The notes under the pieces: model-generated
The model's input: only the letters and a program-made list of their open reading frames with translations
Told to the model about the DNA's origin: nothing
The model's database searches: none
Source: a bacterium
GTDB lineage: Bacteria; Chloroflexota; Dormibacteria; UBA8260; Bog-877
Assembly: GCA_021802115.1 (NCBI GenBank)
Contig: JAKABA010000030.1
Span: forward strand, 1-31,209
Direction of reading: 5' to 3'
DNA length: 31,209 nucleotides
Translations under genes and position numbers: made by a program
Part shown: one piece after another, positions 22,298-31,209 of the stretch
Layout of the letters: each line of letters starts with the position of its first letter
Position numbering within the stretch: the stretch's first letter is position 1

Positions 22298-23116
22298 TCA
22301 GGGAAGCGTCGACTCAGGGTCGCACAGCCCGAACTCCGGCCCGGCGTCAGTCTGCTGCCGCCACACCCGCCCCTGCTTTTCCAGGCGCAGGCAGTGAGCC
22401 AACACGGTCTTGGCAGCCGCGGCCCAGACCTCCCTCGGATATTCGGAGTAGAGGTGCGGCACCAGCTGCTCCGGGCGCGCCGGGCCGCGTCCCAGGGCTG
22501 CGAGGATCTGCCCCTCTCGCTCCAGACGGTGATCGATCAGGCGGCGGACGGCCTCCTTCGGGTCGGCTATGGGGTCGCCATGCCCGGGCAGGAGCATTCG
22601 CGCCGGCAGCGCGTTGACCCTCGCCAGCGAAGTGAGGTAGTCGTCCATGTCCCCGTCCGGGGGCCAGATCACGCTGGTGGTCCCCGCCAGCACGTGGTCG
22701 CCCGTGAACAGGATGGCATCGCGAGCCGCGTAGAGGCAGATGTGGTCGGACGCGTGCCCGGGCGTGTGCACCACTGACAGCTCACAGCGTCCGGCCAGCA
22801 CTCGGTCACCGTCGTGAAGGGGAAGGTCAGACAGCTGCTGGGCCCGGGTGTGGAAGAGCGCCAGCGGCGCCCCGGTCAGACGGCTTAGCTCCCGAGCTCC
22901 CTCGACGTGGTCCTCGTGGTGATGGGTGCAGACCAAAGCGGTGATCCGCCCCATCCGCCCAGCGGTCGCCACGATCCTGCTGAGGTGCTCCATCTGGAGC
23001 GGGCCCGGGTCGATCACCACGACCTCCTCCCAGCCGTAGATCCAGGTGTTGGTGCCGGGACCCGTGAGGGGGCCGGGGTTGGCCGCTCGGACCATCTCGA
23101 ACTGTCCCGATTTCAT
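22298..23116 (-). CDS. Metallo-beta-lactamase fold hydrolase (LACTB2-like)
   Basis: A 272-residue protein from ATG 23116; a GTG at 23146 would add 10 residues. The metal motif is CTHHHEDHVEGA, with later ligands in HTPGHASDHICLY, FTGDHVLAG and LLPGHGDPI. The C-terminal winged-helix-like segment (HRLEREGQILAALGRGPARP...LVPHLYSEYP) is the LACTB2/MBLAC C-terminal domain. Family members hydrolyse thioesters, lactones or RNA; which applies is open. The N terminus NPGPLTGPGTNTWIYG is strongly family-like and supports the shorter start. The ATG has GGGG about 5 nt upstream. Confidence 0.85.
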   Translation of the reverse strand: MKSGQFEMVRAANPGPLTGPGTNTWIYGWEEVVVIDPGPLQMEHLSRIVATAGRMGRITALVCTHHHEDHVEGARELSRLTGAPLALFHTRAQQLSDLPLHDGDRVLAGRCELSVVHTPGHASDHICLYAARDAILFTGDHVLAGTTSVIWPPDGDMDDYLTSLARVNALPARMLLPGHGDPIADPKEAVRRLIDHRLEREGQILAALGRGPARPEQLVPHLYSEYPREVWAAAAKTVLAHCLRLEKQGRVWRQQTDAGPEFGLCDPESTLP

Positions 23117-23379
23117 TGACGCCCCTACTTCCCGGAGCCCAAGCACGGTCGCACCTGACCGCCGCCCCTCGACCGGCGGCGGCCCTCCGTCACCGCCCGA
23201 CCGTACGGCCGGCCCGGGCGGCTGCCGGACTCCATGGAGTCCCGGACCACATCCCGCCTCATGTCAGCTTTCCCAGATCTTCGTGCGAGCCGACATCCCC
23301 GGCGGGAGCGCGAGCCGTGGGACGCTTGTCCCCCGTGGACCGATCATCTGGGCCGGACGAGGCGGCTGATACCGGCTCC
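23117..23379. other. Gene-free spacer upstream of the metallo-hydrolase
   Basis: About 260 bp between the Nudix gene end and the metallo-hydrolase start, both on the minus strand. Open frames here are short and Pro/Arg-rich. It presumably holds the promoter of the metallo-hydrolase; no clear boxes were seen. Confidence 0.35.
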
Positions 23380-24183
23380 TCAATCCTGCGGGGGCCTCCC
23401 ATCCAACCTTGAGACATCCAACCCTGGGAAATTCTCCTCGGTCACATCTCTTAGGACCGGCTGGATGGTCTCGATCGGTTCCTCCTGCGCCCGGTACAGA
23501 GCCTCGTCGACGGAGCGAGCCAGAGCCACCTGCCGCAGCACCGCCCGTGTCGGTGGCAGCAGCTGGGCAAGCCCCTCCTCGGCACTGGCCAGGGCACCTG
23601 CGGGATCGGCCCACTGCAGCGAGACATGCTCACGCAGAGGGTCTGCCTGAGCGGTCTGGCCCGGTGGAAGAACCGTCATAAAAAAGCGGGTGTCGAAACG
23701 GCGGGGCAGGCCCTCCGGGGTGATCCAGTGGGCGCAGAACCTGAGCGATCGCACGTCGGGTTTCAGCCCGTGAGCGGCCATTTCGCTCCGGAAGATCGCG
23801 GCGCCCCCGGCGCGCAGGCGATGGCGGATCTCGATCATGCCGCTCCAGTCGGCGTCGGTCAGCGGCGCGCCATCGTCGCGGCGCGCCAGCAGGATGCCGG
23901 ATTCCTCGAAGGTCTCGCGGATTCCGGCGATCCGGATGGCCAGCGGAGCGCGCGGATCGAAGCCCGCGTCGTCGGGAAGCTGACTCAAGGCCGCCCACGC
24001 GGGATCCCTATCGGCCTCGTCCACTGACCCGCCGGGGAACACCAGGCTACCGGGGGCGAAACTGGCGTGCGCGGGGCGCTCCAGGAGCAGGACCGTCGGC
24101 GCCTGGCCGGCCCCGGCGGGGTCCCCCAGCAGAACCACGGTGGCCGCGTCCCGGACCCTGGCAACCGATGCCTGCCCCGTCAC
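23380..24183 (-). CDS. Nudix hydrolase with an inserted Nudix box (NUDT19-like)
   Basis: A 267-residue protein. FAPGSLVFPGGSVDEAD (about 42-58) supplies the first half of the Nudix box and AGIRETFEESGILLA (86-100) the second, R-E-x-x-E-E-x-G. They are separated by about 30 residues instead of the usual 9, as in the NUDT19/RP2p-type enzymes that act on CoA derivatives. FDTRFFMTVLPPGQTA and VSLQWADPAGAL are also typical. The GTG start follows the stop of the upstream 183-residue gene after one nucleotide, so the two form an operon. CoA diphosphatase activity is an inference from the insertion. Confidence 0.85.
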   Translation of the reverse strand: MTGQASVARVRDAATVVLLGDPAGAGQAPTVLLLERPAHASFAPGSLVFPGGSVDEADRDPAWAALSQLPDDAGFDPRAPLAIRIAGIRETFEESGILLARRDDGAPLTDADWSGMIEIRHRLRAGGAAIFRSEMAAHGLKPDVRSLRFCAHWITPEGLPRRFDTRFFMTVLPPGQTAQADPLREHVSLQWADPAGALASAEEGLAQLLPPTRAVLRQVALARSVDEALYRAQEEPIETIQPVLRDVTEENFPGLDVSRLDGRPPQD

Positions 24184-24184
24184 C

Positions 24185-24736
24185 TCAGAGCGGCGTGGAT
24201 CCGCGCTCGGAGAAGCTTAGGATCTGGCGAGGGTGCACCAGGGCGAACGGGCGCTGGACCGTGACCCGCTCATGAGTCAGCGCGGGCAACCACACGGCGT
24301 TCAAATTGCGCACGGCGAGGAAGTCGTCGACGCTGCGCTCGAGGGTCTCGCGCAGGCTGAGCCGCGGCTCCAGGAAAACCTCACAGACCAAGGAGAAGGT
24401 GTCGATGGTCAGGGCCACCTGATGCGCCACCTTCTGCTCCATCAGCGCGCGCCGTCCGCCCAGGTCGGGGGTGGCTCCGCCGGTTGGGGCGATGATGAGG
24501 ATGGATCGCTTGGACACCATCGCGGACTCTTCCACGGTGCTGATGACGGGATATGTGCTCGCCAGCGGGTCCAGGGTCAGCTGGCGCACCTCCAGGTACT
24601 CGGTCATCCGATTGACCACATCCGTCAAGCGCAGCGGCGGCACCACCTCGATCTCGCCGGACAGTTTCAGGAAGGAGCTGAAGAGCTCTATCCGCTCCCA
24701 GTTCTCCACGAGGCCGCAGTATACGAGAGTGATCAC
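24185..24736 (-). CDS. Uncharacterised protein, 183 residues
   Basis: No family recognised. The N terminus MITLVYCGLVENWERIELFS is hydrophobic and could be a buried strand and helix; SILIIAPTGGATPDLGG (about 78-94) resembles a nucleotide- or phosphate-binding loop without a Walker Lys. The remainder is mixed alpha/beta with no signal peptide. The start is GTG 24736. The frame is well supported by codon choice and by its one-nucleotide link to the Nudix gene. birA is divergent 38 bp away. Confidence 0.65.
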   Translation of the reverse strand: MITLVYCGLVENWERIELFSSFLKLSGEIEVVPPLRLTDVVNRMTEYLEVRQLTLDPLASTYPVISTVEESAMVSKRSILIIAPTGGATPDLGGRRALMEQKVAHQVALTIDTFSLVCEVFLEPRLSLRETLERSVDDFLAVRNLNAVWLPALTHERVTVQRPFALVHPRQILSFSERGSTPL

Positions 24737-24774
24737 CGTCTCAGCACCACTTTTGGACGCCCCGCTGGAGGCGC

Positions 24775-25632
24775 ATGGGCGTGGCTGAGCGCGCAGTTGA
24801 TGCTCGCCGGCTCAACTGGCGTCTGACCGCTGCGGGTCTCGCCTACCACGCGCAGGGCTTCAGCCGAGTGCGCAGCACGCAGGAGCTGGCCCTGGCGGCG
24901 GCGGCGGTGGGAGTCGACGAGGGGGCGGTCTTCCTGGCGGATGTGCAGGCGGAGGGCCGCGGTCGAGCGGGTCGGCGGTGGCTCGCCCCACCCGCGACCG
25001 CGGTGATGTTCTCGGCGGTCCTGCGCCCCCCGCGAGCGCTCGTGCGCGAAGGCAGCCTCGGGCTGGCGGTGGGGCTGGCGGTTGCTGAGGGCATCGAGAG
25101 GGCCGGTGGCCCCGCAACGGAGCTCAAGTGGCCCAACGACTGCCTGATCCAGGGGCGCAAGGTGGCGGGGGTCCTGGTGGAGGTGCCGGACGGGTTGACT
25201 GCCCCGGCTGCGGTGGTCGGGATCGGCTGCAACGTCGCCTGGCGGGCACTGGCTCCCTCCCAGCGCCCCCCGGGCGCGGGCACCGCGTTGGACCTCGAGG
25301 GGCCGGCCCTGGACTTTGGGGATGTCGCCTTCCAGCTCATCTCCAGCCTCGATCGGAGGTACCGCCAATGGCGTGAGGGCGGATTCGCCAGCATGGCGGA
25401 GGACTGGGGGCGGCGGCTGGTCTGGGTGGGACGATCCGTGGAGGTGGACGTGGGTGGCCTCCTGGTCAAGGGGCAGCTTGTCGGTGTGGATCCGGAGGGT
25501 CGGCTAAGACTGCGGACAGGCACCGGCGAGACCCTCATCCCGGCCGGGGATCTGGGCCTGGGGGAGGGAGGCTCGGTCCGGACTCCCAGCCGGCACTCCC
25601 CGCCTGGCAGCGCATGTCAGGAGCTGCAGTGA
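24775..25632 (+). CDS. birA: Biotin-[acetyl-CoA carboxylase] ligase
   Basis: A 285-residue biotin protein ligase. The biotinyl-AMP loop GRGRAGRRW (61-69), KWPNDCLIQGRKVAG (118-132) and the VVGIGCNVAW segment are intact, and a C-terminal beta domain (about 220-265, VDVGGLLVKGQLVGVDPEGR) follows. There is no N-terminal DNA-binding domain, so it is the non-regulatory (group I) type. It attaches biotin to carboxylase carrier proteins. ATG 24775 has GGAGGCGC directly upstream. The last 20 residues are low-complexity. Confidence 0.93.
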   Translation: MGVAERAVDARRLNWRLTAAGLAYHAQGFSRVRSTQELALAAAAVGVDEGAVFLADVQAEGRGRAGRRWLAPPATAVMFSAVLRPPRALVREGSLGLAVGLAVAEGIERAGGPATELKWPNDCLIQGRKVAGVLVEVPDGLTAPAAVVGIGCNVAWRALAPSQRPPGAGTALDLEGPALDFGDVAFQLISSLDRRYRQWREGGFASMAEDWGRRLVWVGRSVEVDVGGLLVKGQLVGVDPEGRLRLRTGTGETLIPAGDLGLGEGGSVRTPSRHSPPGSACQELQ

Positions 25633-25723
25633 CGCCGCCGACCACGGTGGAACCGCCCGCAGCCTGCCGGAATCCTGCCGGCTTCAGGGCCCAGCCGGGT
25701 TTGCCCCCAGGTCTGGCCTTGTA

Positions 25724-25752
25724 TTGACGATTCCAGTTGGGCGGCCTACGAT
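25724..25752 (+). promoter_or_regulatory. Sigma-70-type promoter of the 107-residue gene
   Basis: TTGACG, then exactly 17 nt, then TACGAT. This is the best -35/-10 pair I found in the window. The expected start near 25760 gives a leader of about 60 nt before the gene at 25820. Confidence 0.6.
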
Positions 25753-25819
25753 GGACCCAGCCTGCGGGGATACCGGTCCAGGCAGGCATGACGTCAGCCG
25801 CCCATTGACTCCATAGGGA

Positions 25820-26143
25820 ATGACCTTGCCCACCATTGCCGAAACGTCGCACGAGATCTCCAAGCTCTACGAGGTTGACCACATCTCGCGCCAGGAGCGC
25901 AATGCTCGTCGCAACAAGATCCTGTTCGTGGACCGCCTGCTCAACGAACTCGAACAGCTGAACATCGCGGACGAAGTGACGGTTCCGGTCGCCCTCCGCA
26001 CCCAGTGCCGCAAGCTGCTGACCCGGGAGGGACATGTCCTCAGTCACCGGCGGGCGGAGGACGTGACCATCGCCGAGTGGATGGACGCTCTCTACGACGT
26101 CCAGGACGGCCTGATGTTCACGATCGGCGACGAGGACGAGTAG
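25820..26143 (+). CDS. Conserved-looking hypothetical protein, 107 residues
   Basis: An acidic, largely helical protein with no membrane segment or cysteine pairs (one Cys near residue 63). It runs ISKLYEVDHISRQERNARRN, then ILFVDRLLNELEQLN, and ends in EWMDALYDVQDGLMFTIGDE. I recognise no family. ATG 25820 has AGGGA directly against it, too close to be used; TTG 25826 lies 6 nt after the same AGGGA, so the true start may be two codons later. It has its own good promoter and lies between birA and tRNA-Arg. Confidence 0.7.
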   Translation: MTLPTIAETSHEISKLYEVDHISRQERNARRNKILFVDRLLNELEQLNIADEVTVPVALRTQCRKLLTREGHVLSHRRAEDVTIAEWMDALYDVQDGLMFTIGDEDE

Positions 26144-26207
26144 GCTGGTCCTGGGCGTGAGGGTGGGCAACCGCTTCCAATCGGCCTCCATCCTCTAGTC
26201 GCCCCTC

Positions 26208-26279
<72 letters not shown>

Positions 26280-26377
26280 CGGGCGCCCGCCCGAGCGGCT
26301 GGAGCCGGTTCGGGAACTTCGGTCTCGACGCGGCAGCGCCCAGGCGGATTCGTCCCGCACGGAGTGACCCACGACCG

Positions 26378-26383
26378 TAGACT
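26378..26383 (+). promoter_or_regulatory. -10 box of the O-methyltransferase gene, leaderless type
   Basis: TAGACT lies 6 nt (CTCTCC) before GTG 26390. Transcription would begin at the start codon; no ribosome binding site exists between them. Confidence 0.5.
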
Positions 26384-26389
26384 CTCTCC

Positions 26390-27064
26390 GTGCATGACGC
26401 GATCTGGGACGCGGTCGACCGTTACCTCGCCGCGACCGTGGTCGGCTCCGACGCGGTCCTCGACGAGGCGCTGAGGCTTTCCAAGGAGGCCGGCCTTCCC
26501 CAGATTGCGGTCTCGCCCGCGCAGGGAAAGCTGCTGCAGATCATCGCGCTGGCCACCGGCGCCCGGCGAATCCTGGAGATTGGGACGCTCGGCGGGTACA
26601 GCACCATCTGGCTCGGTCGCGCGCTCCCGCCCGGCGGCACCCTGGTCACCATCGAGGTCGAACCGGCGCACGCGGAGGTGGCGTGGGCGAATCTGGAGCG
26701 AGCAGGCCTCACCGAGGTGGTCCACCTCCGGCTCGGTCCCGCGCTGCAGGTGTTGCCGCAGCTGGAGGCGGAGCAGGCTGATCCCTTCGACATGGTCTTC
26801 ATAGATGCCGACAAGCCGTCCAACCCGGAGTACCTCTCCTGGGCCTTTCGGCTCACCAGACCCGGCAGCACGATCATCGTGGACAACGTCGTGCGCGATG
26901 GCTCCGTGCTCGACGAGTCTGGCACCGACGCTGCGGTCATCGGCACGCGCACGATGCTCCAGACGATGGGCTCGGATCCTCGCCTGTCCGCGACCGCAAT
27001 CCAGACCGTAGGGGTCAAGGGCTACGACGGCCTGGCGATCGCCGTGGTCCGGGGTGCCCCGTAG
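26390..27064 (+). CDS. O-methyltransferase (caffeoyl-CoA/catechol family)
   Basis: A 224-residue class I O-methyltransferase of the Methyltransf_3 family. It has ILEIGTLGGYSTIWLGRALP (motif I), TLVTIEVEPAHAEVAWANLE (SAM ribose contact), FDMVFIDADKPSNPEYL (metal-binding Asp and the DADK/S motif) and IIVDNVVRDGSVLD (Asp-Asn metal ligands). Full length is normal (215-230). It transfers methyl groups to catechol-like hydroxyls with a divalent metal; the natural substrate in bacteria is rarely known. GTG start 26390 is supported by the adjacent -10 box. It stands alone, 110 bp after tRNA-Arg. Confidence 0.9.
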   Translation: MHDAIWDAVDRYLAATVVGSDAVLDEALRLSKEAGLPQIAVSPAQGKLLQIIALATGARRILEIGTLGGYSTIWLGRALPPGGTLVTIEVEPAHAEVAWANLERAGLTEVVHLRLGPALQVLPQLEAEQADPFDMVFIDADKPSNPEYLSWAFRLTRPGSTIIVDNVVRDGSVLDESGTDAAVIGTRTMLQTMGSDPRLSATAIQTVGVKGYDGLAIAVVRGAP

Positions 27065-27184
27065 GAGGTCAGGGGGAGCCGGACGGTTCGCCGAGCCCGC
27101 TCCGGCGGTTCACGGCACGGCCAGGGCACCGGGTTGTCCGTTCCTGACCAGCTACCGCAGTCTCCGATCTCCAAAATCAACGAC

Positions 27185-28084
27185 ATGACCAAGCGGGGGT
27201 GGCTGCTGTTCGCCGCCATGTCGATCATATGGGGGCTTCCCTACCTCTTGATCCGCGTGTCCGTGGAGAGTGTCTCCCCGGTCTTCCTGGTCTTCAGCCG
27301 CACGGCGGTGGGTGCCGTGCTGCTGCTGCCGATCGCCCTGGCTCGAGGCCAGGTAACCCCGGTGTTCCGGCGCTGGCGGCCCCTGCTCGCGTACACCGCG
27401 ATCGAGATCGCCTTGCCGTGGGTGCTGCTCTCCGAGGCGGAAACTCGGATCAGCAGCTCACTCTCTGGCCTGCTGGTGGCGGCGGTGCCGCTGGTGGGGA
27501 CCGTGATCGTGTACATCTTGGGCCGGCGGGAGGCCCTGGCGAGGGCCCAGCTCCTGGGACTCGTGATCGGGCTCGTCGGGGTGGTGGCGGTCCTCGGGTT
27601 CGACCTACAGACCATGACTGTGGCGGCGGGACTGGAGATGGCGGTGGTGATCGTGTGCTACGCGCTGGGGCCGCAGATCCTCGCTAGACGGTTGGCCGAC
27701 CTTCCCGGCCTGGGGGTGGTGGCCTGCTCCCTGGGCCTCTGCGCCCTGGGTTATCTGCCCTTCGCGCTGCTCACCGCTCCCAGCGCTGTTCCCCGGGCTA
27801 CGGCGCTGGCCTCGATTCTGCTGCTCGGGGTGGTCTGCACCGCCACCGCGTTCATCCTCTTCTTCCAGCTGATCGCGGAGATCGGCCCGATCCGGGCCAC
27901 CGTCATCACGTATGTGAACCCGGCGGTCGCGGTCCTCCTCGGAGTCGCCATCCTGCACGAGCGCTTCACCGCCGGAATCGGGCTGGGGTTCGCCCTGATC
28001 CTCCTGGGGTCGGTGTTGGCCAATCGGATCCGGGTGAAGGGGGCACCTCCTCCCCTGGTCCAGGTGGCCCCTGCCGAGCCCTGA
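27185..28084 (+). CDS. EamA/DMT-family transporter
   Basis: A 299-residue membrane protein with about ten hydrophobic segments forming two EamA repeats. The first begins FAAMSIIWGLPYLLIRVSVE and the second about VAAGLEMAVVIVCYALGPQI. The conserved tail of the second repeat, YVNPAVAVLLGVAILHERFT, followed by GLGFALILLGSVLANR, is diagnostic. DMT proteins export amino acids, nucleosides or other metabolites. ATG 27185 is preferred over a frame extension to 27134 whose extra residues are polar and not family-like. It converges with the alcohol dehydrogenase-like gene 12 bp away. Confidence 0.9.
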   Translation: MTKRGWLLFAAMSIIWGLPYLLIRVSVESVSPVFLVFSRTAVGAVLLLPIALARGQVTPVFRRWRPLLAYTAIEIALPWVLLSEAETRISSSLSGLLVAAVPLVGTVIVYILGRREALARAQLLGLVIGLVGVVAVLGFDLQTMTVAAGLEMAVVIVCYALGPQILARRLADLPGLGVVACSLGLCALGYLPFALLTAPSAVPRATALASILLLGVVCTATAFILFFQLIAEIGPIRATVITYVNPAVAVLLGVAILHERFTAGIGLGFALILLGSVLANRIRVKGAPPPLVQVAPAEP

Positions 28085-28096
28085 TGGCGGTTCGAA

Positions 28097-29134
28097 TCAG
28101 GCGCAGGCGGTGGCGATGGGGCGCCAATCCTCCGGGACCATCGCCAGAAACCCCGGCAGATCCCGGGCAGGGAGCCCCGCCTCCGTTAGCGAGGTCGGCA
28201 AACCCAGATCTTGTATGAAGGCCCGACAGGCCCTTCCGACCAGCTCCGGGCCGGCGACCTCGAATGCGTCCTGCAGCACCGCCACCGAACTGGGGTCGGT
28301 CGCCGCCATGTGGTCGATGGTGGCGGGCAGGAAGACGCACGAGGTGATCCCATGGCCGATTGAGAAGGTCGCCCCCAGCAGCCGCCCCAGGTGATGGCTC
28401 GGTCCCATGGTGTTGCCCGCCAGACCGAGCGCTGCCCACCATGCCGCGACCTGCGCTCGCTCCCGCACCGCCAAGTCATCCGGTCGCCGCCGGCTCTCGG
28501 GCAGGCTGTGCCGGAGCCCCCGGATGGCCTCCAGCGCCAGCAGCCGGGTGAGTGGGTCCCGCTCAGGGGCCCAGATGGTCTCCACGGCGTGGTCAAGGGC
28601 ACGGATCCCCGTGGACAGCCACAGACGCGGCGGCGTCGGCAGCGTGACCTCGGGATCGAGGATGACCCGCTGGGGAGCGGCCGAAGGATCCGTCAGGCCG
28701 CGCTTGCGGCGGGTGGCCTCGTCGGTGAGCCCGGCGGAGGCGGTGAACTCCGCCCCGGACAGGGTGGTGGGGACCGCCACGTGCTGGACGTGCTCCGGCA
28801 GGCGCCGGTGGATCGCGGCCTTGCAACCGTCGATCACGCTGCCGCCGCCGAAACTCACCACCCCGTCCGCGGACGTCTGCCCGAGGAGCTCCGCCAGCTC
28901 ATCCACCGCGGTCTCGGGGGTGTGCTCCCGGATCCCCGCGAAGGTCGCCTGATGCCGACCCTCCAGCAGCTCCTCGGCGGCCCGGACCAAGGGGGTGGAG
29001 CTCGCCAGGGTGGCGCTGGTCACGAGCACCACCCTGCTCATCTCGGCGCGGTCCACCTCCGCTCGGAGCTCGCGCAGCGCTCCCATGCCTTGCAGCACCC
29101 GCCTCGACGGCGAGCTCTGGTGCAGGGCTATCAC
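28097..29134 (-). CDS. Iron-containing alcohol dehydrogenase family, maleylacetate reductase-like
   Basis: A 345-residue dehydroquinate synthase-like fold enzyme. NAD-binding FGGGSVIDGCKA (95-106), VAVPTTLSGAEFTASAGLTD (119-138), VILDPEVTLPTPP and GIRALDHAVE (176-185) match maleylacetate reductases. In metal-dependent members this last motif is GMDALTHAIE; here the Asp ligand is Arg178, consistent with the maleylacetate reductase branch, which needs no metal. A later HHLGRLLGATFSIGHG segment keeps family His residues. It starts GTG 29134, only 4 bp after the aconitase stop, so it is probably co-transcribed with it. Maleylacetate reduction in aromatic breakdown would feed the TCA cycle, but no ring-cleavage gene is visible. 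Confidence 0.78.
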   Translation of the reverse strand: MIALHQSSPSRRVLQGMGALRELRAEVDRAEMSRVVLVTSATLASSTPLVRAAEELLEGRHQATFAGIREHTPETAVDELAELLGQTSADGVVSFGGGSVIDGCKAAIHRRLPEHVQHVAVPTTLSGAEFTASAGLTDEATRRKRGLTDPSAAPQRVILDPEVTLPTPPRLWLSTGIRALDHAVETIWAPERDPLTRLLALEAIRGLRHSLPESRRRPDDLAVRERAQVAAWWAALGLAGNTMGPSHHLGRLLGATFSIGHGITSCVFLPATIDHMAATDPSSVAVLQDAFEVAGPELVGRACRAFIQDLGLPTSLTEAGLPARDLPGFLAMVPEDWRPIATACA

Positions 29135-29138
29135 CAGC

Positions 29139-31209
<2,071 letters not shown>

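Overview
The window is about 31 kb of very GC-rich bacterial chromosome. Genes lie on both strands, mostly alone or in pairs, with GTG, TTG and probably one CTG start. Gene content (EtfAB, aconitase, a DUF5666-like protein, a RapZ-C protein, many class I methyltransferases, small conserved unknowns) and frequent -10 boxes only 6-7 nt before start codons suggest a high-GC soil-type terrabacterial lineage, such as Chloroflexota/Dormibacterota or an actinobacterial relative. This placement is inference; no 16S or marker set is visible.

Layout. 1-600: end of an ABC-2 permease. 661-4252: tRNA-Ser(GCU), an HD hydrolase, an M20-type N-carbamoyl amino acid/allantoate hydrolase, a split-barrel flavin-binding protein, a methyltransferase and tRNA-Asp(GUC). 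4402-8267: etfB-etfA, an FHA protein fused to what looks like a dead CpaF/TadA-type ATPase, a possible one-helix membrane peptide and an HNH endonuclease. 8289-13590: a looser accessory stretch with a RapZ-C protein lacking the P-loop, a methyltransferase, a decayed partial copy of that methyltransferase, an MFS exporter, an IS110-like transposase remnant and a VapBC-type toxin-antitoxin pair. It ends at a tRNA-Ile with the rare UAU anticodon. 13801-20043: a methyltransferase running antisense into leuS, leuS, a membrane-anchored DUF5666-like protein, a PHP phosphoesterase, and a Rieske-fold/Ppx pair joined by a CTGA overlap. 20224-31209: two small genes and pepA, a metallo-beta-lactamase hydrolase, an unknown gene plus Nudix hydrolase, birA, a 107-residue unknown protein with a good sigma-70-type promoter, tRNA-Arg(CCG), an O-methyltransferase, a DMT exporter, an iron-ADH/maleylacetate reductase-like enzyme and the 3' part of aconitase.

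Most of this is housekeeping or central metabolism: EtfAB pass electrons from acyl-CoA dehydrogenases to the quinone pool, aconitase serves the TCA cycle, and LeuS, PepA, BirA and four tRNAs serve translation and protein turnover. No CRISPR array, prophage or complete mobile element was seen. The most unusual items are proteins that keep a fold but lose key residues (the FHA-linked pseudo-ATPase, the Rieske fold without histidines, RapZ-C without a P-loop), tRNA-Ile(UAU), the CTG start of ppx, the decayed methyltransferase copy and the recurrent leaderless-type promoters. I did not find a clear multi-gene novel system; the FHA/pseudo-ATPase plus small membrane peptide is the nearest candidate.
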